Of a stretch of DNA of 64,000 nt, positions 17,871-26,943 are shown piece after piece. A program made the translations under genes and the position numbers. Numbering within the stretch: position 1 is the stretch's first letter; every line of letters begins with the position of its first letter. The notes under the pieces are model-generated. The model made no database searches and had not been told where the DNA came from. It saw only the letters and a list, made by a program, of their open reading frames with translations. Source of the DNA: Rheinheimera mesophila (lineage in GTDB: Bacteria; Pseudomonadota; Gammaproteobacteria; Enterobacterales; Alteromonadaceae); contig NZ_LAVS01000010.1 in assembly GCF_000986865.1 (NCBI RefSeq), positions 1-64,000 of the forward strand. Reading direction: 5' to 3'.

Positions 17871-19093
17871 TGCTGATGTCGTTAAGTTTTGCCGCCGCCC
17901 TGATGCTGGTATTGACTCTGGTGCTGCTGCTGTTTTTTCGCCGTAGCGGGACTGAGGTGCAATTAAATCCAGTGGCGCAGTTTGAGGACAAATTACGGTT
18001 ATTGTCTCAGGCCAGGGATAGTGGCGAATTGGCTGAGCAGGATTTTGCTGTGGCCGCAGCCGAGTTAAAAGCTCAATATCTGCAGGCAGAGCAAGCACAA
18101 AAAAGTACAACGAGTCCGGCGACGGGCTGGGCCATTGGCATCAGTTTGCTGGTCGCTGTGGCAACTGCTGTGCTTTACAGCCAGACCGGGCATTACACAG
18201 CACTGACAAACTGGCAGATAGCTCAGCAGCAGCTTCCTGCTTATGGGGAGCGGGCTCTACTGAATCAAGGCGAGCCGCTTAGTGACGAAGAAATTGAGTT
18301 GTTTGCTTTAGCTCTGCGGACAAAAATCAGCAAGGAAGGTGATGATGCGGTGGCCTGGTTTGTGATTGGCCGTATCTGGTTGTCCAAAGGCATGGTGGAT
18401 GATGCCATTGAAGCTTTTGAAAAGGCATTGGCCCTGACACCAAACCGCGTCAATGTATTGATCAGCTACAGTCAGGCGTTATTGGTCAGTGGGGGCGATG
18501 AACATCTGGCCAAAGCGGCACTGAGCTTGTCCAAGGTACTGCAGCAGGAACCAGACAATACGGATGCACTGTCTATGCTGGCGATGGTGGCTGAAGAGCG
18601 GGGAGATAAAGAACAAGCCCGCCAGGCCTGGCAATTACTGCTACCCAAGCTGGAGAACACCGATCCACGTTATGCCTTGGTACAACAGAAGCTTGGACTG
18701 GCGCCAGCAGAACAGACCGTCGCTGCCAAGCACAACAGTGCAACTGCTGTGTCTGGTCGTCGCGTCCAGGTGCAGCTTAGCATTAGCCCAGAGTTGGCCG
18801 AGCAGTATAAAACAGGGACTCTATTTGTGTTTGCTAAAGCGGTGGATGGGCCGCCTTTGCCTCTGGCCGTGCAAAAGCTGGCTGTGTTTCAGGGGACTCA
18901 AACCATAGAGCTCAGTGAGGCACAGGCGATGCAACCGGGTTGGACCTTAGCTAATGCTGAACGTATTCAGATCAGTGCCCGTTTATCATTGTCGGGTCAG
19001 GTTCTGAATGATGAAAAGGGTCCACAAGTGCAGTCTGAAGTGCTGAGTTTTCAACAGTCAGAACTGAGCCTCAACTTGAGCCTCCAGCCTTAA
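17870..19093 (+). CDS. ccmI: Cytochrome c maturation protein CcmI (apocytochrome chaperone, TPR)
   Basis: CcmI binds the C-terminus of apocytochrome c and brings it to the haem lyase. The 407-aa protein has two N-terminal membrane helices (about 3-22 and 85-105) joined by a charged loop, then TPR repeats from about 140 to 280 (AWFVIGRIWLSKGMVDDAIEAFEKAL is one unit), and a C-terminal beta-rich domain (VQVQLSISPELAEQ onward). It is the last gene of the ccm operon and is followed by a strong terminator. Confidence 0.92.
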   Translation: MLMSLSFAAALMLVLTLVLLLFFRRSGTEVQLNPVAQFEDKLRLLSQARDSGELAEQDFAVAAAELKAQYLQAEQAQKSTTSPATGWAIGISLLVAVATAVLYSQTGHYTALTNWQIAQQQLPAYGERALLNQGEPLSDEEIELFALALRTKISKEGDDAVAWFVIGRIWLSKGMVDDAIEAFEKALALTPNRVNVLISYSQALLVSGGDEHLAKAALSLSKVLQQEPDNTDALSMLAMVAEERGDKEQARQAWQLLLPKLENTDPRYALVQQKLGLAPAEQTVAAKHNSATAVSGRRVQVQLSISPELAEQYKTGTLFVFAKAVDGPPLPLAVQKLAVFQGTQTIELSEAQAMQPGWTLANAERIQISARLSLSGQVLNDEKGPQVQSEVLSFQQSELSLNLSLQP

Positions 19094-19143
19094 CGGCTGC
19101 TGAAAGTTCATAGAAAAAAATCGCAGAACTGTCGATTAATTAA

Positions 19144-19170
19144 GCAAAAGGCCAGGCTCTGGCCTTTTGC
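19144..19170 (+). terminator. Terminator closing the ccm operon
   Basis: A perfect 12-bp stem, GCAAAAGGCCAG/CTGGCCTTTTGC, with a 3-base loop lies 50 bases after the ccmI stop. The stem's own T-run may serve as the U tract. The remaining bases up to the next gene (to 19336) show no reading frame I can support. Confidence 0.8.
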
Positions 19171-19336
19171 GGTCGCCTTCTGTCCCTTTGCCTCTTTTCA
19201 TTTGCTGGCCAATACGCTATAACACGGCAACTTTGACACGTCTGTCCGGTGTTTGGGCCTGCGATCTTCGGCCTGCATCTGACGGTCAATAAGCGTTAAC
19301 CATAATTACAATAAACCCACAATCTAGGATCACGTT

Positions 19337-20755
19337 ATGAATCAACCGCCAGCTTCGGGGACTTTATTTGGTCATCCGAAAGGACTCTTCCTGCTTTTTT
19401 CCACGGAAATGTGGGAGCGTTTTTCCTACTACGGGATGCGTGCTTTACTTATTCTGACTTTAGTTGCAGCCACTGAATCCACTAACCCCGGTTTTGGTAT
19501 GAGCAATGGCGATGCCTTGCTGTTGTATGGCTACTACACAGGTCTGGTGTATGCCGCCACCTTATTTGGTGGTCTGATCGCAGATAACCTGCTGGGGCAG
19601 CGTAAATCTATCATCTTAGGCGGTACCTTAATGGCCATAGGCCAGTACACTTTATTTGCTGCCACGCCTCACAGTATGTCGCTGTTTTATGTTGGTTTAG
19701 GCTTTATTATCGCCGGTAACGGTTTATTTAAGCCTAACATTTCAGCCATAGTGGGCGATTTGTATCCACAAGGTGACGCCCGTCGTGATGGTGGTTTTAC
19801 CATTTTCTACATGGGGATAAACTTAGGTGCTTTTATCGCACCATTAGTCACGTCGTCTTTAGGCGAAAGTGATGCCTTTGGCTGGCGCTACGGTTATCTG
19901 GCTGCAGGTATTGGTATGACCTTATCCGTAGTGATCCAGTTATTGTTTGCACAAAAGTACTTAGGAGATTTAGGTAAAGTGCCGGGGCGTATTGCGTCGC
20001 GCAGTGCAGCCGGCACTCCGACGCCACTGACTAAGGTTGAATTTGATCGCCTGCGTGTGGTGTTATTCCTGTTTATTTTCGTCACTATGTTCTGGCTGGC
20101 TTTTGAACAGGCTGGTGGCTTGATGAGTTTATTTGCCTCTGAGCACACAGACCGGATGGTCGGTTCTTTCGAAGTACCAGCGGGCTGGTTCCAGTCGTTA
20201 AACCCATTGTTTATCCTGATGTTTGCCCCTGTGTTTGCCTGGTTATGGGTGAAACTCAATGCAATGAACAAACAGCCTGATGCGCCAATTAAGATTTTAT
20301 TCGGCATGCTGTTAACCTCTATCGGTTTCCTGTTCCTGATCGTGGGCGTATTTGAAATGCAGGTGAACCCTTCTGCCAAATCCAGCATGATGTGGTTAAC
20401 TTTGGCCTTTTTATTCCACACTTTAGGCGAGCTGTGTATTTCTCCTGTGGGCTTATCACTGATGACTAAACTGGCTCCGGTGAAACTGGCCTCACTCATC
20501 ATGGGGGTCTGGTTCCTGATGCCTGCTGTGGCACACTATCTGGCAGGTTTTGTCGGTGCGTATTCTGACACCGCCGGTGATAATCCTGCTGTGGTTGAGT
20601 TTGCCGCATCTTTTGGTGTTCAGGCCGCGCACGCTGGTTTATTGGTGGTGTTTGGTGGTATAGCTGTCTCTCTGGTATTTTTTGCTGTGGTGCTGTGGAT
20701 GTTATCCGGTACTTTAGTACGCTGGATGCATGGTGCGGAGCGTATGCAAAGCTAA
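19337..20755 (+). CDS. Proton-dependent di/tripeptide transporter (POT family)
   Basis: This 472-aa inner-membrane protein imports small peptides with protons. It has about 14 hydrophobic segments and POT signatures: EMWERFSYYGMRALLILTL near residue 25 (the ExxERFxYY proton-coupling motif), GNGLFKPNISAIVGDLY near 130 and FTIFYMGINLGAFIAP near 155. E. coli DtpA-D are relatives; which one it matches best I cannot tell. It stands alone between two terminators. Confidence 0.92.
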   Translation: MNQPPASGTLFGHPKGLFLLFSTEMWERFSYYGMRALLILTLVAATESTNPGFGMSNGDALLLYGYYTGLVYAATLFGGLIADNLLGQRKSIILGGTLMAIGQYTLFAATPHSMSLFYVGLGFIIAGNGLFKPNISAIVGDLYPQGDARRDGGFTIFYMGINLGAFIAPLVTSSLGESDAFGWRYGYLAAGIGMTLSVVIQLLFAQKYLGDLGKVPGRIASRSAAGTPTPLTKVEFDRLRVVLFLFIFVTMFWLAFEQAGGLMSLFASEHTDRMVGSFEVPAGWFQSLNPLFILMFAPVFAWLWVKLNAMNKQPDAPIKILFGMLLTSIGFLFLIVGVFEMQVNPSAKSSMMWLTLAFLFHTLGELCISPVGLSLMTKLAPVKLASLIMGVWFLMPAVAHYLAGFVGAYSDTAGDNPAVVEFAASFGVQAAHAGLLVVFGGIAVSLVFFAVVLWMLSGTLVRWMHGAERMQS

Positions 20756-20771
20756 TTGATGCCGCATACAG

Positions 20772-20809
20772 AAAAGGGCCAGAGGGTGCAAACCACTGGC
20801 CTTTTTTTA
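20772..20809 (+). terminator. Terminator after the peptide transporter
   Basis: GGCCAG/CTGGCC with flanking A- and T-runs (AAAAG before, TTTTTTTATT after) and a 13-base loop, directly after the POT gene stop. Confidence 0.8.
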
Positions 20810-20831
20810 TTGTTTTAACAGGAGTAAACCA

Positions 20832-21818
20832 ATGAAACTGATCCTGATACTCTGGGCTGCGCTGAGTTTCCAGCTCCAGGCAACGCCGCTGATTTGGCAG
20901 AAAAAAGCAGATTTATTGCAGGCTGTGCAGGAGATTTATCCGACGGTCTTTCAGGGAGAAATTTATGTGGCTGGCGGTTTAAGTTCCGAGCTGCCACAAC
21001 AGCAAGGTCACATGACGGCAGCAGTACAGATCTACAATCCAAGCAAGGATCAATGGCGTTACGGCCCGTCCTTGCCAGAGGGGCGTCATCATGCTCAATT
21101 GGTTGCTGTGGCAGACGAGCTGTTTTTACTGGGCGGTTTTGTGCAATCAGAGTCAGGTTGGTGGAGCGCCAGTGCGGATGTGCTGCAACTGGATCAAAAA
21201 GCCGGACGCTGGGCTAAAGTGGCCGAATTGCCAGCGCCTATCAGCGAGACTGTGACCTGGGTACTGGATGGCAAGATCCATCTGATCTCGGGCCGCTCGC
21301 CAAGCAGCAGTGCCAATGGCCAGTGGGCGGATCAGCGTGATGTCAACAGCCATTGGGTGTTTGACCCTCAGAGCCTGAGTACCAGCCAGGCCGCAGCGCT
21401 TCCTGTTGCAAAAAATAGTGCGGCTGGTGTCAGTACGAAGGCGGGCGGCTATCTGCTTGGAGGCCGTCAGGTGAAAGGTGGTAACCAGGCACAGTTGCAT
21501 TACTTTGACGCCAGAACCGCACAGTGGCGGACTTTAGCGGCTATGCCAAAAGCTCAGGCGGGTTTAGCTGCAGCCTGGCTTGGACCACAGCTTCTGGCTT
21601 TCGGTGGTGAGTTTTTTGAGCGCGGCGGTGGAGTCTTCAGTCAGGTCTGGTCTTATGAGGCAGATTCAGACCTCTGGCAGCAACGTGGTCAGATGCCGCT
21701 GCCACGCCATGGTTTGGGTGCCGTGACGCTGGATAATGCGATTTATCTGATAGGAGGCGCCACGGCGGCAGGATTAAAACAAACCAGCGCAACTGTGGAT
21801 CGGGTATCCGGGCGTTAA
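20832..21818 (+). CDS. Secreted Kelch-repeat protein
   Basis: The 328-aa protein starts with a signal peptide (MKLILILWAALSFQLQA, cut before TPLIWQ) and is made of Kelch beta-propeller repeats of about 50 residues: EIYVAGGL, ELFLLGGF, KIHLISGR, GGYLLGGR, QLLAFGGE and IYLIGGAT mark the blades, so six blades are likely. Periplasmic Kelch proteins include sialic-acid mutarotases (NanM), but no sialic-acid genes are near, so I assign no activity. AGGAGTAAACC precedes the ATG. A second Kelch protein lies at 26944-28044. Confidence 0.82.
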   Translation: MKLILILWAALSFQLQATPLIWQKKADLLQAVQEIYPTVFQGEIYVAGGLSSELPQQQGHMTAAVQIYNPSKDQWRYGPSLPEGRHHAQLVAVADELFLLGGFVQSESGWWSASADVLQLDQKAGRWAKVAELPAPISETVTWVLDGKIHLISGRSPSSSANGQWADQRDVNSHWVFDPQSLSTSQAAALPVAKNSAAGVSTKAGGYLLGGRQVKGGNQAQLHYFDARTAQWRTLAAMPKAQAGLAAAWLGPQLLAFGGEFFERGGGVFSQVWSYEADSDLWQQRGQMPLPRHGLGAVTLDNAIYLIGGATAAGLKQTSATVDRVSGR

Positions 21819-21929
21819 CACTGAAGGCCTGGCTTATTTCTGTTATTTTTTAGCATGATGCAAAGCTGAAGTCTAAGCTCAGTCGTAGTATCTGTGTCGG
21901 AAAAAAAGTAACGCAAGGAGTGAACAACG

Positions 21930-22994
21930 ATGAAATACCCGCTGAATCTGCTGTTCGGTGTACTGATTGTCTGGCTTGGAGCCCTCATGACTCCGGCTTC
22001 AGCCTGCACCCGCCTGGTGTACCTTGGTCCCGAGAATAACGTATTAACGGGCCGCAGTATGGATTTTTCCATCGATATTCCGGCTAATTTATGGGTATTT
22101 CCCCGCGGTATGCAGCGCAATGGTCAGGTTGGACCTAACTCTATTTCATGGCGCTCGAAATATGGCAGTGTAGCAGCCAGTTCCTGGGATATTGCCACTC
22201 CGGATGGCATGAACGAAAAAGGTTTGGTGGCCAATCTGCTTTGGCTGGTGGCTTCTGAGTATCCTAAATTTGATTACCACGGTGACAAGCCGGGACTGAC
22301 CATAGCGGCCTGGGCTCAGTATGCTTTGGATAATTTTGCAACGGTCGAGCAGGCCGTGACTTTCTTTCGCAAGGACAGCTTTGCCATCGTCTCTGATTTT
22401 ATTCCTGGCACAGACAAATTCACTACAGTGCACTTATCATTGTCCGACGCCACAGGAGACAGCGCTATCTTTGAATACATAGGTGGCAAGCTGGTGATCC
22501 ATCACAATAAAAAATATCAGGTGATGACCAACGATCCACCTTACGAGCAGCAACTGGCAGTGAAAAGTTATTGGGATTCAGTCTCAGGCCAAGCCTTTTT
22601 ACCCGGAACTGCGCGCGCATCTGACCGTCTGGTCAGGGCCTGGCATTACCTGACCATGATCCCACAAACCACGGACGCGAAACTGGCTGTCGCCAGTGTG
22701 TTCAGCATAGTGCGTAATGTCTCTGTGCCTTATGGCATAGGCACAGCCGACCAGCCGCATTTGTCCAATACCAGATGGCGGGTTGTGGCTGATCAACGTA
22801 ATCTGGTGTATTACTTTGAAAACGTCTTGTCGCCTAATGTGGTCTGGCTCGATTTTAACAAAATAGAGTTTAAACAAGGGGCTCAGGTTAAAAAACTCAA
22901 TCTGGACAAAGGCCAGATTTATGCTGGCGAAAGCAGTGCTTTTTTGGTCAACGCTGAACCTTTCCAGTTTAAAGGCTTAGATCCGGCGGAGTAA
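21930..22994 (+). CDS. Periplasmic Ntn-hydrolase of the choloylglycine hydrolase/penicillin V acylase family
   Basis: The 354-aa precursor has a signal peptide ending at TPASA so that Cys26 (SA-CTRLVYLG) becomes the N-terminal nucleophile, as in linear amide C-N hydrolases. Further family marks are TGRSMDF near residue 41, NEKGLVANLLWL near 92, and a late Asn/Arg-rich part (NTRWRVVADQRNLVYYFE). In Gram-negatives such enzymes cleave penicillin V or acyl-homoserine lactones; bile salts are unlikely substrates here. It stands alone. The actual substrate is not determined by sequence. Confidence 0.88.
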   Translation: MKYPLNLLFGVLIVWLGALMTPASACTRLVYLGPENNVLTGRSMDFSIDIPANLWVFPRGMQRNGQVGPNSISWRSKYGSVAASSWDIATPDGMNEKGLVANLLWLVASEYPKFDYHGDKPGLTIAAWAQYALDNFATVEQAVTFFRKDSFAIVSDFIPGTDKFTTVHLSLSDATGDSAIFEYIGGKLVIHHNKKYQVMTNDPPYEQQLAVKSYWDSVSGQAFLPGTARASDRLVRAWHYLTMIPQTTDAKLAVASVFSIVRNVSVPYGIGTADQPHLSNTRWRVVADQRNLVYYFENVLSPNVVWLDFNKIEFKQGAQVKKLNLDKGQIYAGESSAFLVNAEPFQFKGLDPAE

Positions 22995-23010
22995 AACGGT
23001 AACCAAGCAT

Positions 23011-23040
23011 AAAAAAGGCCAGCTTAGCGCTGGCCTTGTT
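23011..23040. terminator. Bidirectional terminator between the Ntn-hydrolase and mlaA
   Basis: AAGGCCAGC/GCTGGCCTT, a 9-bp stem with a 5-base loop. The minus strand has a clean six-U tail; the plus strand has TTGTTGCTTT. It serves two convergent genes. Confidence 0.8.
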
Positions 23041-23055
23041 GCTTTAACCCGCTGT

Positions 23056-23817
23056 TTAAGGCAGGTATTCATCCAAATACTCTTCGTCTTCTTCTTTTTG
23101 CGGAGGGTTGCCATCGTAAATCTGGAACTCGACCCGTTGGAAATAAGCTTCCTTGATGAAAGCGTATGGATCCACAGACTCGTTCAGCAATTGCTCCATC
23201 GACATCAACCGCTCTCTGCCATCCAAGGCCGATACCGTGAAGCGGGTGATGGTCAGGTTAGAGTTTAATAAGCCCAGAGGGAAGTACAGGCCATCAACAA
23301 CGCCGCCAACCAATCCGCGGGTGGTGGTAGGGCCCATAGCCGGAACCATCAGATAACCGCCATCACCGACCCCCCAGACTGCCAGAGTTTGATTAAAGTC
23401 CTCATCTTGTGCTTTGAGGTCAATCCGGGTTGCAACATCAAACAAACCGAACAAACCCAGGGTACTGTTCAGCACAAAGCGTCCGAGGCTAATAGCTGCA
23501 CTACGTGGTTTGGCCTGAAGCAAGGCATTGACAAAGCTGGCTGGCTCATTCAGGTTATTCACCACATTGGCGATACCGGTTCGGGCGGGTTTAGGGACCA
23601 CCGTCATATAGCCTACCGTTACGGGCCGCAGTATATAAGCATCCAGAATGTCATAGTTAAAATCCCAGATGTCCCTGTTTATGGACTCTAGGGGATCCCG
23701 CGGATCCTGATAGGTGGTTTGAGCTTGTTGCTCGTCTGCGGTTTTTTTACTGGCACAGCCAGTCAGTGCCATTAACAACAGGCACGCTATGAAAACAGGC
23801 TTCATGGGTAAGGCCAT
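23056..23817 (-). CDS. mlaA: Outer-membrane lipoprotein MlaA (VacJ)
   Basis: MlaA removes phospholipids from the outer leaflet of the outer membrane and passes them to MlaC. The 253-aa precursor has lipobox LMALTGCASK, the family motif DPLESINRDIWDFNYD, NLNEPASFVNALLQ, FVLNSTLGLFGLFD and an acidic C-terminus. I choose the ATG of MALPMKPVF; the frame opens 10 codons earlier, but that ATG lies within 7 bases of the probable -10 box, so it is unlikely. The other mla genes are not in the window, as is common. Confidence 0.93.
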   Translation of the reverse strand: MALPMKPVFIACLLLMALTGCASKKTADEQQAQTTYQDPRDPLESINRDIWDFNYDILDAYILRPVTVGYMTVVPKPARTGIANVVNNLNEPASFVNALLQAKPRSAAISLGRFVLNSTLGLFGLFDVATRIDLKAQDEDFNQTLAVWGVGDGGYLMVPAMGPTTTRGLVGGVVDGLYFPLGLLNSNLTITRFTVSALDGRERLMSMEQLLNESVDPYAFIKEAYFQRVEFQIYDGNPPQKEEDEEYLDEYLP

Positions 23818-23854
23818 AAATTTGCATCCGTTAAGGGGAAATAACATATTGATT

Positions 23855-23860
23855 ATTATA
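23855..23860 (-). promoter_or_regulatory. Probable -10 box of mlaA
   Basis: The minus strand reads TATAAT 37 bases before the chosen mlaA start. The -35 position 17 bases further (TGATCC) is poor, so only the -10 is convincing. Confidence 0.45.
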
Positions 23861-23958
23861 CTGGTAAAGCATGACTCGGATCATCCGCTTTACAGCAATC
23901 ATTTGTCTGAAATAGTTGAGAAAAGTTGCATCACGTGGTCGAACGGCTCGAAAAAACG

Positions 23959-24762
23959 CTAGCACAGTACCACAGGTAAGCCTGTGGCGAGCTGCTGTTG
24001 CTCTGCTGCGAAAATTTCTTTTTCAATACGCAACCAACTCTGGCAATAATCCCAGTCTGAACTTAGGGGTAACCAGTTCATGCCATCAAGCATACAGTTT
24101 AAGTTAAACAGAAAAGGATGTGCACCTTGCAGGCGCTCTATGCTGTAGGTTTCGCTGGCACTACTTAACAGCGCTATACCTCCAAAAGAGATCGCCCAGT
24201 TGGCAAAGGCCATCAGATCGATAGTGGCTGCTTGTTTTGGCTGTAGCTCATTGGCTTCAATGGCTTGTTGCAACAACAGATCCACCATTTGTGTCACTTC
24301 TTTCTCCAGCTCCTGCTGCACTGTTAAGCGCGCTGACGAGCTTTTTTCCTGCACCCAGGGAGATTTAGCTGTCAGCAAACAACTAAACAAAATAGGTTGC
24401 ATTTTTGCAGACAACAAATAGGCCTGATGCAAAGCCAGCGCCTTTTCTCTGCTGCTGCCGGCAAACAATTGAGCTTTTTTAAACAAACTGATTTCATGAC
24501 GTAAAGCCGAGTTACACAGTGCGGTGATCACATCTTCTTTACTGGAAAAATGATTGTAAATTGTGCCTTTGGAATAAGGACTGGCTGCAGTGAGTTTATC
24601 CATAGTCAAATTAGCGTAGCCTTCGGCTTTTACTAATTGATGGGCGATATGCAGCAATTCCTGCTCCCGATCTGCTATGGCTTGCTGTTTTTTGCTAAAT
24701 CGCTGCTGCAAAGGGCAATTGCGCTGCTCTTTATTTGCAATATCACACAAAAACTTCAGCAT
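23959..24762 (-). CDS. TetR-family transcriptional regulator
   Basis: The 267-aa protein has a TetR DNA-binding domain at about residues 30-80 (ILxIAHQLVKAEGYANLTMDKL type helix 1-2, then YSKGTIYNHFSSKEDVITAL as recognition helix) and a C-terminal all-helical ligand domain. The ligand and targets are unknown. AGGA lies 10 bases before the ATG. It follows the 98-aa membrane gene on the same strand after 22 bases, so it may regulate that pair. Confidence 0.88.
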   Translation of the reverse strand: MLKFLCDIANKEQRNCPLQQRFSKKQQAIADREQELLHIAHQLVKAEGYANLTMDKLTAASPYSKGTIYNHFSSKEDVITALCNSALRHEISLFKKAQLFAGSSREKALALHQAYLLSAKMQPILFSCLLTAKSPWVQEKSSSARLTVQQELEKEVTQMVDLLLQQAIEANELQPKQAATIDLMAFANWAISFGGIALLSSASETYSIERLQGAHPFLFNLNCMLDGMNWLPLSSDWDYCQSWLRIEKEIFAAEQQQLATGLPVVLC

Positions 24763-24784
24763 TGAGTCAGTCCTGTTTGCTGCG

Positions 24785-25081
24785 CTAGAGCTGTTGCTTT
24801 GCTCTGGCCAGCGCTAAGTGCGGTCGGCACAGTGCGAAGGTCAGGGGTCTGGTTAGTAGCGGATAGGCTGCTAACAACAGCAGTATAGTGACGGTATGCT
24901 GCCAGGATTCCCACTGAGCTATAACCAAAAATAATGGGATCAGAATGGCCAGTTTAACTAAGTTCAGCAACAGCTTTTGTGGCGTAGGGATCTGTTCGGT
25001 GGCGGCCCGGATCACTTGCATCCGCTGTGCAAATTTCAGCCCTTTCAGTTCCGGAATAGAGTGACTACCAAAATACATCAA
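24785..25081 (-). CDS. Small membrane protein, possibly DUF6170 family
   Basis: The 98-aa protein begins MMYFGSHSIPELKGLKFAQRMQVIRAA and has two hydrophobic helices (about 42-58 and 66-80). Such short proteins (YFxSxSIPxLKxL...QK) occur in Alteromonadales; I think the family is DUF6170, but this is from memory. Start support is GGAG 6 bases before the ATG. It lies between the proS terminator and the TetR gene. No function is known to me. Confidence 0.65.
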   Translation of the reverse strand: MMYFGSHSIPELKGLKFAQRMQVIRAATEQIPTPQKLLLNLVKLAILIPLFLVIAQWESWQHTVTILLLLAAYPLLTRPLTFALCRPHLALARAKQQL

Positions 25082-25090
25082 AGACTCCTT

Positions 25091-25119
25091 AAAAAAGCAG
25101 GCCCTGCCAAAACAGGGCC
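25091..25119 (-). terminator. Terminator of proS
   Basis: The minus strand forms GGCCCTG/CAGGGCC with loop TTTTGG and then TGCTTTTTT, 20 bases beyond the proS stop. Confidence 0.85.
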
Positions 25120-25138
25120 CGGTATACTGGTTTGGATC

Positions 25139-26857
25139 TCAGAAGGATTTGAGTTGGGCCACTACATCAGACAAGGACAGCATCAGCTTTTCACCGCTCA
25201 GGCGGTTCTTCAGCTCTACTTTCTGCTCATCCAGATTACGCTCGCCCACTATGATCTGATAAGGTACGCCTAGCAGCTCCATATCCGCAAACATCACACC
25301 CGGACGCTCTTTTCTGTCATCAAACAGCACTTCAAAACCAGCGTCAGTCAGCTCTTTGTAAAGCTGTTCTGCGGCATCCTGAATACGCACTGACTTGTGC
25401 ATATTCATCGGCACTATCGCTACCTGAAACGGCGCTATCGCCACTGGCCATTTAATACCGTACTCGTCGTGATTTTGCTCAATAGCGGCAGCAACAATAC
25501 GGGAGACACCCACACCATAACAACCCATGGTCATGATCTGGTGTTTGCCTTCTTCGTTCAGTACACCAGCTTTCATCGCCGCCGAATAACGCTCACCCAA
25601 CTGGAAGATATGACCCACTTCAATACCACGACGGATCACTAACTTGCCCTGACCGCATGGGCTTGGATCGCCCTCGACCACGTTGCGTAGATCAGCCACC
25701 TGATAGGTCGTGATATCACGGTCAAAATTGACGCCAGTGAAGTGGAAACCGTCTTTGTTGGCACCTGTGACAAAATCTGCTAAATGCGCTGCTGCATGAT
25801 CAACAATCACAGGAATAGTTAAACCGACAGGGCCTACTGATCCAGGTTTTGCACCTGTTATGGCCTGCACTTCATCTTCTGATGCAAATTGCAGTGGGGA
25901 GGCCACCAGCGGGTGTTTCTCCGCTTTGATTTCGTTTAATTCATGATCGCCACGCAGGACCAGCGCGACCAGCGTTTGAGGTGCTTTATCGTCGGCTTTA
26001 CGGCCATACACAATTAAGGTTTTGGCGATAGCGGAGGCGTCAACTTTTAACAAGGCCGACACTTCGTCAATGGTCTTGGCGTTTGGTGTCGCTACTTCAG
26101 CTTTGGCCTGAGTTGCAGCCGGGCGTGTACCTTGAGGTGGCAGAGCTTCGGCTTTTTCGATATTGGCGGCGTAGTCGCTGCTGTCTGAAAATACAATGGC
26201 ATCTTCACCTGAGGCAGCCAGTACATGGAATTCGTGTGACATGCTGCCACCTATGGCGCCTGTGTCGGCTAATACAGGCCGGAAATCTAAACCTAAGCGG
26301 GTGAAGATATTGCAATAGGCCTGATACATAGCGTCATAAGTTTGCTGCAAACTTTCCTGACTCAAGTGGAAGGAGTAGGCGTCTTTCATTAAAAATTCGC
26401 GCGCACGCATCACGCCAAAACGAGGACGACGTTCATCACGGAATTTAGTCTGAATTTGGTATAAGTTAATCGGCAGTTGTTTGTAGCTGCTGATTTCTTT
26501 GCGGACTAAATCGGTGATTACTTCTTCATGCGTTGGGCCAAGCACAAAATCACGCTGATGGCGGTCTTTAAACCGCAACAATTCAGCGTCCATTTTTTCC
26601 CAGCGACCAGATTCCTGCCATAGCTCGGCATGTTGTACCACCGGCATTAATACCTCAATAGCACCGGCTTTGTTCATCTCTTCGCGGACAATTTGCTCGA
26701 CTTTGCGTAAAACCCGCAGGCCACTGGGCAACCAGGTGTACAAACCTGAGGCCAGACGACGCACCATACCGGCACGTAACATCAACTGATGGCTGATAAT
26801 TTCGGCATCAGCCGGGGTTTCTTTCATCGTAGAGAGTAAATACTGACTTGTCCGCAT
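25139..26857 (-). CDS. proS: Prolyl-tRNA synthetase
   Basis: ProS charges tRNA-Pro. The 572-aa length fits the bacterial type with an internal editing domain. Class II motifs are visible: motif 2 with [26 protein letters not shown] near residue 140, and motif 3 [21 protein letters not shown] near 445. The editing (YbaK-like) insertion lies at about 225-400, and the anticodon-binding domain follows 470. The protein begins [31 protein letters not shown], as usual. Confidence 0.97.
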   Translation of the reverse strand: MRTSQYLLSTMKETPADAEIISHQLMLRAGMVRRLASGLYTWLPSGLRVLRKVEQIVREEMNKAGAIEVLMPVVQHAELWQESGRWEKMDAELLRFKDRHQRDFVLGPTHEEVITDLVRKEISSYKQLPINLYQIQTKFRDERRPRFGVMRAREFLMKDAYSFHLSQESLQQTYDAMYQAYCNIFTRLGLDFRPVLADTGAIGGSMSHEFHVLAASGEDAIVFSDSSDYAANIEKAEALPPQGTRPAATQAKAEVATPNAKTIDEVSALLKVDASAIAKTLIVYGRKADDKAPQTLVALVLRGDHELNEIKAEKHPLVASPLQFASEDEVQAITGAKPGSVGPVGLTIPVIVDHAAAHLADFVTGANKDGFHFTGVNFDRDITTYQVADLRNVVEGDPSPCGQGKLVIRRGIEVGHIFQLGERYSAAMKAGVLNEEGKHQIMTMGCYGVGVSRIVAAAIEQNHDEYGIKWPVAIAPFQVAIVPMNMHKSVRIQDAAEQLYKELTDAGFEVLFDDRKERPGVMFADMELLGVPYQIIVGERNLDEQKVELKNRLSGEKLMLSLSDVVAQLKSF

Positions 26858-26943
26858 AAATAAATAGTTCCGTGATTTTTAAGTTTAATTGCGCCTTACA
26901 CTGGCCGCTCTATCCGAATACGTTTGCCGATAGTGTATCAAGG

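Noticed and set aside
19894-20502. 202-codon minus-strand frame inside the peptide transporter gene
   Set aside because: Antisense of a strongly supported membrane protein; no recognisable domains.
21930-22994. Bile salt hydrolase
   Set aside because: Family fits, but a free-living gammaproteobacterium and the Gram-negative acylase context make bile salts unlikely; substrate left open.
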